Assembly: GCF_002262885.1 (NCBI RefSeq)
Contig: NZ_NKYF01000010.1
Location: forward strand, 62,001-126,000
Reading direction: 5' to 3'
Origin: Pseudonocardia sp. MH-G8
GTDB lineage: Bacteria > Actinomycetota > Actinomycetes > Mycobacteriales > Pseudonocardiaceae
Length of the DNA: 64,000 nt
Within the stretch, counting starts at the first letter, position 1. Every line of letters begins with the position of its first letter. Under the pieces are notes generated by a model. The model was not told where the DNA came from. It ran no database searches and was given only the letters and a program-made list of their open reading frames with translations. Positions 8,315 through 18,532 of this stretch are shown one piece after another. The translations under genes were made by a program, and so were the position numbers.

Positions 8315-9334
8315 ATGCAGACGACGTGTGGGAGGCGGCGAGCAGTGGGCCGAGCACAGCGCGGGGCAGACCACCCTGCTGAGACGAGGCCTGGTTCGGC
8401 GAGGCGGCGCCCGCTGCGGCGCACGGCCCAGCTGGCCGGCCTGGCCCTGCTGGTCGTCCCGCTCACCACCGGCTGCTCGGTGGAGGAGGTCCTGCGGTTC
8501 GGGTGGCCGGTCGGCATCACCCCGCAGGCCGAGGCGATGCGCGAGCTGTGGACCTGGTCGGCCGTCGCCGCGCTGGTCGTCGGCGCCGTCACCTGGGGCG
8601 CGATGCTCTGGGCGATCGCCTTCCACCGCAAGCGCAAGGGCGACGTCGACCCGCCCCGCCAGACCCAGTACAACCTGCCGCTCGAGATCACCTTCACGGT
8701 GATCCCGACGATCATCGTGGCGGTGCTGTTCGCGTTCACCGTCAACGTGCAGAACTACGTCGACACCGACTCGCCGGAGCCGGACGTGCGCGTGGACGTC
8801 ACCGCGTTCCAGTGGAACTGGGAGTTCGGCTACCCCGAGACCCAGGCCCCGGACGGGCAGCCGGTCAGCACGCTGGGCACCACCGACACGATCCCGCTGC
8901 TGGTGCTGCCCACCGGGCGCACCATCGAGTTCACGCAGAGCTCCAACGACGTGATCCACAGCTTCTTCGTGCCGGAGTTCCTGTTCAAGCGCGACGTCTT
9001 CCCGATGCCCGAGGTCAACGACCAGGACAACGTCTGGCAGATCGACGGCATCGACCGCGAGGGTGCATTCGTCGGGCGTTGTGCCGAGCTCTGCGGCGCC
9101 TACCACTCGATGATGAACTTCGAGGTCAGGGCCATCTCGCCGGAGCTGTACGACCAGTGGCTCGGGTTGCGCCAGCAGACCAACCCGATCACGAACGCGC
9201 CGTACACGGCCGGTGAGGCGCTGGAGCAGCTCGGCTGCGGACAGCTGTGCACGCCGCAGGCCTACACCACCTACCCGTTCACGACCGACCGCACGCAGCG
9301 TTCCGCGTCGCTGCCGGTCACCTCCGGGAGCTGA
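8315..9334 (+). CDS. ctaC: Cytochrome c oxidase subunit II
   Basis: This is the copper-A subunit of the aa3 terminal oxidase, which accepts electrons from cytochrome c or the bc1-cc complex at the outer membrane face. The 339-residue precursor has an arginine-rich leader and lipobox LTTGC with C54 as the lipidation site, two membrane helices (about 81-104 and 124-146), and a cupredoxin domain. CuA ligands are all present: H215 and, in CAELCGAYHSMM, C256, E258, C260, H264 and M267. ATG 8315 follows GGGAGAAG; the longer frame start at 8243 is not needed. ctaF follows eight bases later. Subunits I and III are not in the window. Confidence 0.96.
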   Translation: MQTTCGRRRAVGRAQRGADHPAETRPGSARRRPLRRTAQLAGLALLVVPLTTGCSVEEVLRFGWPVGITPQAEAMRELWTWSAVAALVVGAVTWGAMLWAIAFHRKRKGDVDPPRQTQYNLPLEITFTVIPTIIVAVLFAFTVNVQNYVDTDSPEPDVRVDVTAFQWNWEFGYPETQAPDGQPVSTLGTTDTIPLLVLPTGRTIEFTQSSNDVIHSFFVPEFLFKRDVFPMPEVNDQDNVWQIDGIDREGAFVGRCAELCGAYHSMMNFEVRAISPELYDQWLGLRQQTNPITNAPYTAGEALEQLGCGQLCTPQAYTTYPFTTDRTQRSASLPVTSGS

Positions 9335-9342
9335 GCCACGCC

Positions 9343-9741
9343 ATGAAGGTCGAATCCCGCATCTTCGAGATCATCATGGTGTTCTTCTTCATCGTGGCGA
9401 TCGTCTACGCGGTGCTGGCCCGGGAGCCCGTCGGTACCGCGGGGCTCTTCCTCACCGGTGGCCTCGCGCTGATCATCGGTGGGTACTTCCGGTTCGTCTC
9501 CCGGCGTCTGGAGGAGCGGCCCGAGGACAACCCCGAGGCCGAGGTGTCCGACGGCGCGGGTGACGTCGGCTTCTTCTCCCCGGGCAGCTACTGGCCGATC
9601 GCCGTGGCGGGGTCGGCGGCGCTGGTCGGGATCGGGCTCGCGTTCTTCTACGTGTGGCTGCTGGTCATCGCGGGCGTGCTGCTGCTGATGGCCGTCGGCG
9701 GCCTGGTGTTCGAGTACCACATCCGCCCCGCGGAGCACTGA
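9343..9741 (+). CDS. ctaF: Cytochrome c oxidase subunit IV, actinobacterial CtaF
   Basis: The 132-residue protein starts MKVESRIFEIIMVFFF and has four hydrophobic segments (about 8-26, 34-49, 85-103 and 105-124) with a charged loop rich in Glu and Asp near 52-75. This is the pattern of the small actinobacterial subunit IV of the aa3 oxidase, encoded directly after ctaC in mycobacteria, corynebacteria and streptomycetes. The spacing of eight bases to ctaC supports one transcript. A dispersed palindrome follows the stop codon by about 56 bases and may mark the operon end. Confidence 0.93.
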   Translation: MKVESRIFEIIMVFFFIVAIVYAVLAREPVGTAGLFLTGGLALIIGGYFRFVSRRLEERPEDNPEAEVSDGAGDVGFFSPGSYWPIAVAGSAALVGIGLAFFYVWLLVIAGVLLLMAVGGLVFEYHIRPAEH

Positions 9742-9797
9742 GCGCGCATCTCGGGACTCGGCCCCGGCCATCTCGCCGTGGCCGACGCGCTCGGGTT

Positions 9798-9850
9798 TGT
9801 ACGGATGGCACATTCGTCCCGCTCTATCGGACGAATGTGCCATTCGTACA
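9798..9850. repeat. Dispersed palindrome, copy 1 (22-nt arms, 9-nt loop)
   Basis: Arms 9798-9819 and 9829-9850 match in 21 of 22 positions when one is reverse-complemented; the loop is CGCTCTATC. The reverse complement of this element is closely similar to the element at 25586-25637, sharing TTCGTCCGATAGAGCGG. It is less GC-rich than its surroundings and lies between ctaF and the permease gene. Confidence 0.9.
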
Positions 9851-9907
9851 GGTGGCCCCCTGCTGGGTACGCTGCGCGGACTGCCCTGACTGGTGCAGGA
9901 GGAAACC

Positions 9908-11377
9908 GTGGCAGGGGTAAGGGACATGCCGGACGAGACGCGGCAGTCGGCGCTGCGCGTCGAGGAGAACGGCATCAACGTCATCTCCGACGCCGAGCGC
10001 CACGGCACCCCGCGCCAGCTGTTCTGGCCGTGGTTCGCCGCGAACATCTCGGTGCTCGGGCTGAGCTACGGCGCGTTCGCCCTCGACTTCGGGATCTCCT
10101 TCGCCCAGGCGTTGATCGCGGGCGTGCTCGGCATCGTGTTCTCGTTCCTGCTCTGCGGGTTCGTGGCGATCGCCGGCAAGCGGGGCTCGGCGCCCACGAT
10201 GGTGCTGAGCCGGGCGGCGTTCGGGGTGCGGGGCAACCGGCTGCCCGCGGTGATCTCCTGGCTGCTGACCGTGGGCTGGGAGACCGTGCTGACGATCGTG
10301 GCCACGCTCGCCACCGCCACGGTGTTCGGCCGGCTCGGCTGGGGCGGCGGCACGGCGACGCTGCTGGTGGCGCTGGTCGTGGTCGCTGCGCTGGTCGTCG
10401 TCGCCGGGGTGCTGGGCTTCCAGCTGATCATGCGTCTGCAGGCCGTCATCACGGTCGTCACGGCGGTGCTCACCGTGGTCTACATGCTGCTGGTGATCCC
10501 GCAGATCGACGTCGGGGCCGTGACCGCGCTGCCCGCCGGGTCGACGCAACAGGTCATCGGTGCGCTCGTGTTCCTCATGACGGGGTTCGGCCTGGGCTGG
10601 GTGAACATGGCGGCCGACTACTCCCGTTACCTGCCGCGCAGCACGTCGGGCGGGGGTGTGGTGGCCTGGACGACGTTCGCCTCGGCCCTGGCGCCGGTGC
10701 TGCTGTTCGCGTTCGGGCTGCTGCTGGCCGGCTCGTCGGCCGACCTGTTCGACGCGATCTCGGCCGACCCGGTCGGCGCGCTCGCCGCGACGCTGCCGAC
10801 GTGGTTCCTCGTCCCGTTCGCCCTGGTGGCCGTGCTCGGGCTGGTCGGCGGCGCGGTGCTGGACATCTACTCGTCGGGGCTCGCGATGCTGGCGATGGGG
10901 GTGCGGGTGCCCCGCTACGTCGCCGCGCTGATCGACGGCGCGATCATGGTCGCGGGCACCGTCTACGTCGTGTTCTTCGGCGAGGACTTCCTCGGGCAGT
11001 TCCAGGGGTTCCTGATCACGCTCGGTGTGCCGGTGGCCGCCTGGTGCGGGGTCCTGCTGGCCGATATCGCGCTTCGCCGCCGCAACTACGACGACGCCGC
11101 CCTGTTCGACCCCGCCGGCCGCTACGGCGACGTGCGGCCGTTCCCCATCGCGGTGGTGCTCGTCGGCACGGTCCTCGGCTGGGGGCTGGTCACCAACAGC
11201 GCGGCCGGGTGGCTGGCCTGGCAGGGCTACCTGCTCGCGCCGCTGGGGCTCGGCGGCCGGGAGGGCGACTGGGCCTACGCCAACCTCGGGGTGCTGGTGG
11301 CCCTGGTGCTGGGCTTCGTCGCGGCGCTGCTCGGCACGCGCAGCTCGGTGCGCGCCCAGGAGTCGGCGACACCCTGA
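9908..11377 (+). CDS. NCS1-family purine/cytosine permease
   Basis: A 489-residue inner-membrane protein with about twelve hydrophobic segments, of the nucleobase:cation symporter-1 type (cytosine/purines/uracil/thiamine/allantoin). Family hallmarks are the soluble N-terminus ending in RQLFWPWFAANISVLGLSYG near residues 34-53, and a GWVNMAADYSRYLPR segment near 233-247 as in CodB-like proteins. An excellent ribosome site, AGGAGGAAA at 9898-9905, fixes the GTG at 9908 rather than the upstream GTG at 9893. The gene stands alone between a repeat and a convergent acyl-CoA dehydrogenase, so the substrate is not indicated by neighbours. Confidence 0.9.
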   Translation: MAGVRDMPDETRQSALRVEENGINVISDAERHGTPRQLFWPWFAANISVLGLSYGAFALDFGISFAQALIAGVLGIVFSFLLCGFVAIAGKRGSAPTMVLSRAAFGVRGNRLPAVISWLLTVGWETVLTIVATLATATVFGRLGWGGGTATLLVALVVVAALVVVAGVLGFQLIMRLQAVITVVTAVLTVVYMLLVIPQIDVGAVTALPAGSTQQVIGALVFLMTGFGLGWVNMAADYSRYLPRSTSGGGVVAWTTFASALAPVLLFAFGLLLAGSSADLFDAISADPVGALAATLPTWFLVPFALVAVLGLVGGAVLDIYSSGLAMLAMGVRVPRYVAALIDGAIMVAGTVYVVFFGEDFLGQFQGFLITLGVPVAAWCGVLLADIALRRRNYDDAALFDPAGRYGDVRPFPIAVVLVGTVLGWGLVTNSAAGWLAWQGYLLAPLGLGGREGDWAYANLGVLVALVLGFVAALLGTRSSVRAQESATP

Positions 11378-11387
11378 GCACGTGGGC

Positions 11388-12545
11388 TCAGCCGCGCGCC
11401 GCGGGGCCGAGCGCCTGGCGAGCGATGATCACCTGCTGGATCTGGCTGGTGCCCTCGTAGATCCGGAACAGCCGGGCGTCGCGGTAGAAGCGTTCCACCG
11501 CCACGCCCCGCATGTAGCCGGAGCCGCCGTGCACCTGCACCGCCCGGTCGGCCACCCGGCCCACCATCTCGCTGGCGAAGTACTTCGCCGCCGACGGCCC
11601 CTGCACCGTGTCGGTGCCCGCGTCGTAGGCCCGGGCCATCTCCAGGACGAGGGCGTGGCCGGCGAGGTGGTCGGTCACGGAGTCGGCGATCAGGCCCTGC
11701 ACCAGTTGGAACGACGCGATCGGGCGCCCGCCCTGCTCGCGGGTCTTCGCGAACTCCACCGACTCGTGCACCAGCCGGCCCGCCATCCCGACGCACAGCG
11801 CCGCGATGTGCCCGCGCCCGTGTGCGAGGCAGCGTGCCGCGATCTGGAAGCCGCGGTCGACGCCGTCCTCGCCGCCGACGAGCGCCGCGGCCGGGACGCG
11901 CACGTCGTCGAGGTACACGTCGGCGGTCCAGGCGCCGAACTGGCCCATCTTGTGGTCCTTGGGCCCGATCGACAGGCCCGGGGTTCCCGCCGGGACGAGG
12001 AACGTCGAGATCCCGCGGTTGCCGGCCGCCTCCGGGTTGGAGCGGGCGAACACCATGATCACGTCGGCGACGGGGGCGTTGGTGATGAACCGCTTGGTGC
12101 CGTTGAGGATCCAGTCGGTGCCGTCGCGCCGGGCGCTGGTGGCCAGGCCGGAGGGGTCGGAGCCGGCGTCGGCCTCGGTGAGGCCGAACGACGCGGTCAC
12201 CTCACCGGACGCCAGGCGCGGCAGCCAGTCCGCCTTCTGGTCCTCGGTGCCGCCGACCAGCAGCACCTGGCCCGCGATGCCGTTGTTGGTGCCGAACAGC
12301 GACCGCAGCGCGGGAGTGGTCCAGCCCAGCTCGAAGGCCAGCCGGGCCTCCTCGGTGAGCGACAGGCCGAGGCCGCCGTACTGCTCGGGGATCGCGAAGC
12401 CGTAGAGGCCCATCTCCTTGCACGTGGCGATCACGCGCTCCGGGATGGCGTCCTCGGCGTCGATCTGCTCCTCCAGCGGCACGACCTCCTTGCGGACGAA
12501 GTCGCGGACCGCGGACAGCACGTCGTCGAGATCGGAGGCCTCCAT
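11388..12545 (-). CDS. Acyl-CoA dehydrogenase
   Basis: A 385-residue FAD enzyme that introduces an alpha-beta double bond in acyl-CoA esters and passes electrons to ETF. Family signatures include FGLTEADAGSDPSG near residues 120-133, WILNGTKRFITNA near 145-157, and the C-terminal QVHGGSGYMRGVAVERFYRDAR with RIYEGTSQIQ. The usual catalytic glutamate lies in the YEGTSQ segment, as in short- and medium-chain enzymes. It starts at ATG 12545, twenty bases after the O-methyltransferase stop, and both may be cotranscribed. Chain-length preference is not readable. It ends ten bases from the convergent permease gene. Confidence 0.94.
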   Translation of the reverse strand: MEASDLDDVLSAVRDFVRKEVVPLEEQIDAEDAIPERVIATCKEMGLYGFAIPEQYGGLGLSLTEEARLAFELGWTTPALRSLFGTNNGIAGQVLLVGGTEDQKADWLPRLASGEVTASFGLTEADAGSDPSGLATSARRDGTDWILNGTKRFITNAPVADVIMVFARSNPEAAGNRGISTFLVPAGTPGLSIGPKDHKMGQFGAWTADVYLDDVRVPAAALVGGEDGVDRGFQIAARCLAHGRGHIAALCVGMAGRLVHESVEFAKTREQGGRPIASFQLVQGLIADSVTDHLAGHALVLEMARAYDAGTDTVQGPSAAKYFASEMVGRVADRAVQVHGGSGYMRGVAVERFYRDARLFRIYEGTSQIQQVIIARQALGPAARG

Positions 12546-12565
12546 CCGCGAGACGCTACCGACGG

Positions 12566-13222
12566 TCAGTTGACGATGGCCAGGAGGAGGCCGTCGTAGC
12601 CCTTCGTCCCCACCGTCTGCACGATCGTCGCGTCCACCCGGGGCTCTGCCGCGATCGTCTCGGTGACCTCGCGCGTGCCGCGGATCGACGGGTCGTGGCT
12701 GTCCGCCTCGACCACGCGCCCGCCGCGCACGACGTTGTCGACGACGATCATGCTGCCGGGTCGGGACAGGCGCAGCGCGTGCCGGAAGTACTCCGCGTTG
12801 GACGCCTTGTCGGCGTCGATGAAGGCCAGGTCGAACGGTCCTTCCAGGGTGGGGAGGGTGTCCAGCGCCGACCCGACCCGTACGTCGACCACCTCGTCCA
12901 GGCCGGCGCGGGCCAGGTTGGAGCGCGCCACCTCGGCGTGGTGCGGGTCGAGCTCGCACGTCACGAGCTGCCCGTCGGCGGGCAGCGCGCGGGCCAGCCA
13001 GATCGTCGAGTAGCCGCCCAGCGTGCCGACCTCGAGGATGCGGCGGGCGCCGACCGAGCGGGCGAGCAGGTGCAGCAGCTTGCCCTGGGCCGGGCTGACG
13101 TCGATCGTCGGGAGCCCGCCGAGGGCGTTGGCCTCGAGCGCGGCGTCGAGGACGGGGTCGGGGGCCAGCAGCTGCCCGGTGAAGTACTCGTCGACGGATC
13201 CCCACACCTCGGTCATGACCAT
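12566..13222 (-). CDS. SAM-dependent O-methyltransferase, family 3
   Basis: A 218-residue class I methyltransferase of the caffeoyl-CoA/catechol O-methyltransferase type. Motif I is ILEVGTLGGYSTIWLA near residues 64-79, and the metal/catalytic region FIDADKASNAEYF follows near 135-147 with IVVDNVVRGG after it. Such proteins usually need Mg and methylate catechol hydroxyls, but the natural substrate in actinobacteria is mostly unknown. Two starts are possible, ATG 13222 or ATG 13216; neither has a clear ribosome site. It lies upstream of the acyl-CoA dehydrogenase on the same strand and is divergent from the sensor kinase. Confidence 0.9.
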   Translation of the reverse strand: MVMTEVWGSVDEYFTGQLLAPDPVLDAALEANALGGLPTIDVSPAQGKLLHLLARSVGARRILEVGTLGGYSTIWLARALPADGQLVTCELDPHHAEVARSNLARAGLDEVVDVRVGSALDTLPTLEGPFDLAFIDADKASNAEYFRHALRLSRPGSMIVVDNVVRGGRVVEADSHDPSIRGTREVTETIAAEPRVDATIVQTVGTKGYDGLLLAIVN

Positions 13223-13309
13223 CAGCGTATGCGGTTTCGGGTTGGCCCTACCCTCGTGAGGAGGCATACCGGCTGGGTGTGCGGGTGGCGGGGGACCAGG
13301 GTTGCACGC

Positions 13310-14611
13310 ATGACCGAGTACGCGTCCGTCCCGGCGAGCGGGACCGTTTCCGGAACCGACCGGTTCTGGCGGGGCTACGGCTACCTGCTGGGCGGGCTGC
13401 CGCTGTGCATCATCGCGTTCGTCATCGCGATCGCCGGGTTCGCCCTGGGGGTGAGCACGTTCGTGGTGTGGCTCGGCCTGCCCGTCCTCGCCGGCACGTT
13501 GCGGGCCTCCCGCGGGCTCGCCGGCGTCGAGCGGCGGGGTGCCGAGTGGGCCACCGGGCGCTCGCTGCCGCCCGTGTACTACCGCGAGCCGAAGGGACGC
13601 GGCATCTACCGGCTGCTCAGCATGCTGGCCGACCCGCAGTCCTGGCGCGACCTGCTGCACGGGGTGATCGCGTTCCCGGTGCGGTTGGCCATGTTCGTCA
13701 TCGCCGTCACCTGGACGGTCGCCGGGCTCGGCTCGCTGCTGTACATCACGTGGCAGTGGGCACTGCCTTCCGACTCCGAGAACGGCGGCCTGTTCTGGCT
13801 GCTCACCGGGTCGCCGAGCCGGTGGGGCGAGATCGGCGTCAACACCGTTCTCGGCGCGATCATGGTGGCGACCTCGCCGCTGGTGGTCCGCGGGCTCGTC
13901 GCCACCCGCGCCGGGCTCGCCCGGGGCCTGCTGACCAACCAGACGGCCGCCCTCCGTGCGCGGGCCGTGCAGCTCGAGTCGAGCCGGCGCGCCGCGGTGC
14001 ACGCCGAGGCGCAGACGCTGCGCCGGCTCGAGCGCGACATCCACGACGGCCCGCAGCAGCGCCTCGTGCGGCTCAACATGGACCTGGAGACCGTCGCGCG
14101 CCGCCTCGACGACAACCCGGACAAGGCGCGCCCCCTGGTGGCCGAGGCCCTGGAACAGAGCCGCGAGGCGCTGGACGAGCTGCGGGCGCTGTCGCGGGGC
14201 ATCGCGCCGCCGATCCTCGCCGACCGCGGGCTCGGCCCGGCGCTGGCCGCGGCGGCGGCGCGGTGCCCGGTGGAGGTCTCGCTCGACGTCGCGCTGCCGG
14301 ACGGTCAGCGGCTCGCCGCGGCGGTGGAGAACACCGCGTACTTCGTGGTGACCGAGGCGCTGACCAACGTCGCGAAGCACGCCCACGCGTCCCTGTGCAC
14401 GGTGGTCGTGGCCGCCGACGGGGAGCGCGTCCTGGTGCAGGTGCGCGACGACGGCCGCGGCGGCGCGCACCTGGGCAAGGGCCACGGCCTGGCCGGGCTG
14501 GCCGACCGGCTGGCGACCGTCGAGGGCGTGCTCGACGTGGTGAGCCCGGCGGGCGGTCCCACCGTGCTGACCGCCGAGATCCCGTTGCGGGGGGTGGGGG
14601 ATGATCGGTAG
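13310..14611 (+). CDS. Two-component sensor histidine kinase (HisKA_3 type)
   Basis: The 433-residue kinase has an N-terminal sensor region with membrane segments at about 25-62, 121-147 and 169-184 (a PspC/DUF-like putative sensor domain), then a coiled linker and the dimerisation/phosphorylation helix with LERDIHDGPQQRL, where H245 is the phosphoacceptor. An HATPase domain follows, with an N-box region TEALTNVAKHA near 346-356 and a G-box GKGHGLAGLADRL near 386-398. This is the NarX/DesK-like subclass that pairs with LuxR-type regulators. The stop codon is immediately followed by the GTG of the response regulator. The signal is unknown. Confidence 0.94.
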   Translation: MTEYASVPASGTVSGTDRFWRGYGYLLGGLPLCIIAFVIAIAGFALGVSTFVVWLGLPVLAGTLRASRGLAGVERRGAEWATGRSLPPVYYREPKGRGIYRLLSMLADPQSWRDLLHGVIAFPVRLAMFVIAVTWTVAGLGSLLYITWQWALPSDSENGGLFWLLTGSPSRWGEIGVNTVLGAIMVATSPLVVRGLVATRAGLARGLLTNQTAALRARAVQLESSRRAAVHAEAQTLRRLERDIHDGPQQRLVRLNMDLETVARRLDDNPDKARPLVAEALEQSREALDELRALSRGIAPPILADRGLGPALAAAAARCPVEVSLDVALPDGQRLAAAVENTAYFVVTEALTNVAKHAHASLCTVVVAADGERVLVQVRDDGRGGAHLGKGHGLAGLADRLATVEGVLDVVSPAGGPTVLTAEIPLRGVGDDR

Positions 14612-15253
14612 GTGAAGGTCGTACTCGCTGAGGATTCGCTCCTGCTCCGGGAAGGCCTCGTCCGGCTCCTCGACGAGGCCGGGGCCGAGGTCGTCGCCGC
14701 GGTCGGCGACGGCGTCGCCCTGGTGGAGGCCGTGCAGGAGCACCGTCCGGACGTCGCGGTGGTCGACGTCCGGATGCCGCCGTCGTTCACCGACGAGGGC
14801 CTGCGCGCCGCGCTGGAGGTGCGGCGCACGGTGCCGGGCACGGCGATCCTGGTGCTCTCGCAGTACGTCGAGGAGTCCTACGCCTCCGACCTGCTCACCG
14901 CGGGCGGCGGCGTCGGCTACCTGCTCAAGGACCGGGTCTCGAAGCTCGCCGACCTCTCCGACGCCCTGGAGCGCGTCGTCGACGGCGGCACGGTGCTCGA
15001 CCCGGAGGTCGTCTCGGCGCTGTTCGCGCACCGCCGCCGCCGTGACCCGCTCGCGGAGATCTCGCCGCGCGAGCGGGAGGTGCTCGGGCTGATGGCCGAG
15101 GGGCGCACCAACACCGCGATCGGCCGCACCCTGGTGATCAGCCAGGGCGCGGTCGAGAAGCACATCTCGTCGATCTTCACGAAGCTCGGGCTGCCGCCCT
15201 CGGGCGACGACCACCGCCGCGTGAAGGCGGTCCTGACCTGGCTGCGGGCCTGA
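14612..15253 (+). CDS. LuxR/NarL-family response regulator
   Basis: A 213-residue transcription factor with receiver domain (acidic pocket E7/D8, phosphoacceptor D52 in VAVVDVRMP, conserved lysine in YLLKDRV near 107) and a C-terminal LuxR helix-turn-helix beginning EISPREREVLGLMAEG near residue 149 and including GAVEKHISSIFTKL. It starts at GTG 14612 directly after the kinase stop, with no intergenic base, so translation is surely coupled. Target genes are not evident; such pairs often regulate a neighbouring ABC exporter, but none is adjacent. It converges on the TetR gene with a seven-base gap. Confidence 0.95.
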   Translation: MKVVLAEDSLLLREGLVRLLDEAGAEVVAAVGDGVALVEAVQEHRPDVAVVDVRMPPSFTDEGLRAALEVRRTVPGTAILVLSQYVEESYASDLLTAGGGVGYLLKDRVSKLADLSDALERVVDGGTVLDPEVVSALFAHRRRRDPLAEISPREREVLGLMAEGRTNTAIGRTLVISQGAVEKHISSIFTKLGLPPSGDDHRRVKAVLTWLRA

Positions 15254-15260
15254 GCGCCCG

Positions 15261-15857
15261 TCAGTCCGGGGCGTAGGCGCCCGCGGCAGCGCCCCGCGCG
15301 GCCTGCACGGCGTTGCGCACCGCGAGTGCGTCGTCGACGGCACCGCCCAGCAGCAGGATCTCGTGGTAGAGCGGGGCCGTGGCGGCCACGAGGAGCCACC
15401 GCGGGACGGTTGCGGCGGGCACCTCCCCCCGCGCCACGGCGCGGGTGACCACCACGTGGCTGCGCCGGTAGCGGTCGTCGAGGAAGCGGCGGAGTGCTTC
15501 GGCCGCGACCGCGGAGCGGAACGAGGCCACGATCAGCGCCCGGCTCAGGGAACGCGGCGCGGTCAGGTGCACCAGGACGTCGCGGTTCAGGGCCGTGAGG
15601 TCGGCCGCCAGGCTGCCCTCGTCGGGCGGACGCCAGCTGTCCTCGCGCCCGGCGTCGAGCGCGTCGGCGAGCAGGCCGCCGACGTCCTGCCAGCGGCGGT
15701 AGACGGTTGCGCGGTGCACGCCCGCACGCTCGGCCACGGAGTCGACGGTGAGCGCGTCGAAGCCGCGGTCGAGCAACTCCGCCTCGACGGCGGCCAGGAC
15801 GGCGGCGCGGATCCGCGCGGTACGACCGCCGGGACGGCGCACGGGCTCGCTTGACAT
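15261..15857 (-). CDS. TetR-family regulator, probably of the ABC-F/Vgb operon
   Basis: A 198-residue repressor-like protein. The N-terminal helix-turn-helix spans about residues 12-58 with ALTVDSVAERAGVHRATVYRRW, a classic TetR DNA-binding signature; the C-terminal part is a ligand-binding helical domain resembling TetR_C-type (DUF) regulators of drug resistance genes. It is divergent from the ABC-F gene, and the 112-base gap holds a palindrome at 15885-15900. By the usual logic of such pairs it would repress the divergent operon until an antibiotic or other ligand binds; this is inference. Confidence 0.92.
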   Translation of the reverse strand: MSSEPVRRPGGRTARIRAAVLAAVEAELLDRGFDALTVDSVAERAGVHRATVYRRWQDVGGLLADALDAGREDSWRPPDEGSLAADLTALNRDVLVHLTAPRSLSRALIVASFRSAVAAEALRRFLDDRYRRSHVVVTRAVARGEVPAATVPRWLLVAATAPLYHEILLLGGAVDDALAVRNAVQAARGAAAGAYAPD

Positions 15858-15884
15858 CCGACCATCATCCCGGCATCCTCTTAT

Positions 15885-15900
15885 TGCGACAAGAGTCGCA
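15885..15900. promoter_or_regulatory. Candidate TetR operator TGCGAC-N4-GTCGCA
   Basis: A perfect six-base inverted repeat with AAGA spacer in the 112-base gap between the divergent TetR and ABC-F genes, in a locally AT-richer stretch (TTATTGCGACAAGAGTCGC). Size and position suit a TetR dimer site. No binding data are implied. Confidence 0.6.
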
Positions 15901-15969
15901 TCTGAGGAGGTGTGCGGTGCTCAGCTGACCCGTCCCCGATCCCTGGACGCGTCTGCCCTGGAGTGCCGC

Positions 15970-17599
<1,630 letters not shown>

Positions 17600-17607
<8 letters not shown>

Positions 17608-18487
17608 CACCGTGATCACCCGCACTCCGGTCGGAGCGCCCGGAGCGGGGCCCTACGCGGTGGCCGTCGACGCCCTCGGCGTCGTCTGGGTCACGCTCGT
17701 GCACGCCGGCCAGGTGGCCCGGCTGGAGCCGGGGGCGCCGCCCGCACTGCTGGATCTCGGCAACGTCGCGTCGCGCCCCTACCTGCTGGCAACCGGGCCG
17801 GACGGTGCCGTGTGGGTCACCCGGGGTGGCGACGACCGCATCGACCGGATCGCCGCCGACGGCAGCCGGGAGAGCGTGGCGGTCCCCGCCGGGAGCGGCC
17901 CCTACGGCATCACCACCGGGCCGGACGGCGCCGTCTGGTTCACCGCCATCGATGCCGACGCCGTCGGCCGCCTCGCGCCCGACGGCACGGTGTCCCTGAC
18001 GGCTCTGCCCGCCGGGAGCGGGATGCCCGCGATGATCACCACGGGGCCGGACGGCGCCCTGTGGTGCACCCTCAACCGCAACGCCGCGCTCGCCCGTGTC
18101 GATCCGGCCGGCGTGATCACCCTGCACCCGCTCCCGGACCGCGAGTGCGGGCCCGTCGGCATCGCCGGCGACGGCACCGCGCTCTGGTTCGCCGAGATCG
18201 GCGCGGGCCGGGTCGGCCGGCTGGTGCCCGGCGACGAGCTGCAGGAGTTCGACCTGCCCGACCGTGCCGCGCGCCCGCACGCCGTCACCCCCGACGGCGC
18301 AGGCGGCTGCTGGGTCACGCTCTGGGGCCGGCGCGCACTGGCGCACCTCGACGAGCGGGGCACCGTCACCGCCGTGCACGAGCTCGGCGAGGGCAGCGAG
18401 CCGCACGGCGTGGCCGTCGCCGCGGACGGGGCGGTGCTCGTGGCGCTCGAGAGCGGGTACGTCGCCGCACTGCGCACTGCCGGCTGA
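17600..18487 (+). CDS. vgb: Virginiamycin B lyase (streptogramin B lyase)
   Basis: A 295-residue seven-bladed beta-propeller built of repeats such as TGPDGAVWVT and TGPDGAVWFT. Vgb linearises streptogramin B antibiotics by opening the ester bond by elimination, with Mg. The residues remembered as catalytic in the staphylococcal enzyme (about Y18, H228, E268, H270, E284) have counterparts here at Y19, H227, E267, H269 and E284, which is strong support for activity rather than a generic NHL protein. The gene starts at ATG 17600 inside the last codons of the ABC-F gene (8-base overlap), so the two are one operon. Confidence 0.9.
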
Positions 18488-18532
18488 GCGACGTGGTTGC
18501 GGGGCGGTTGCGCGCTCGGGATCCTGTGCGGG

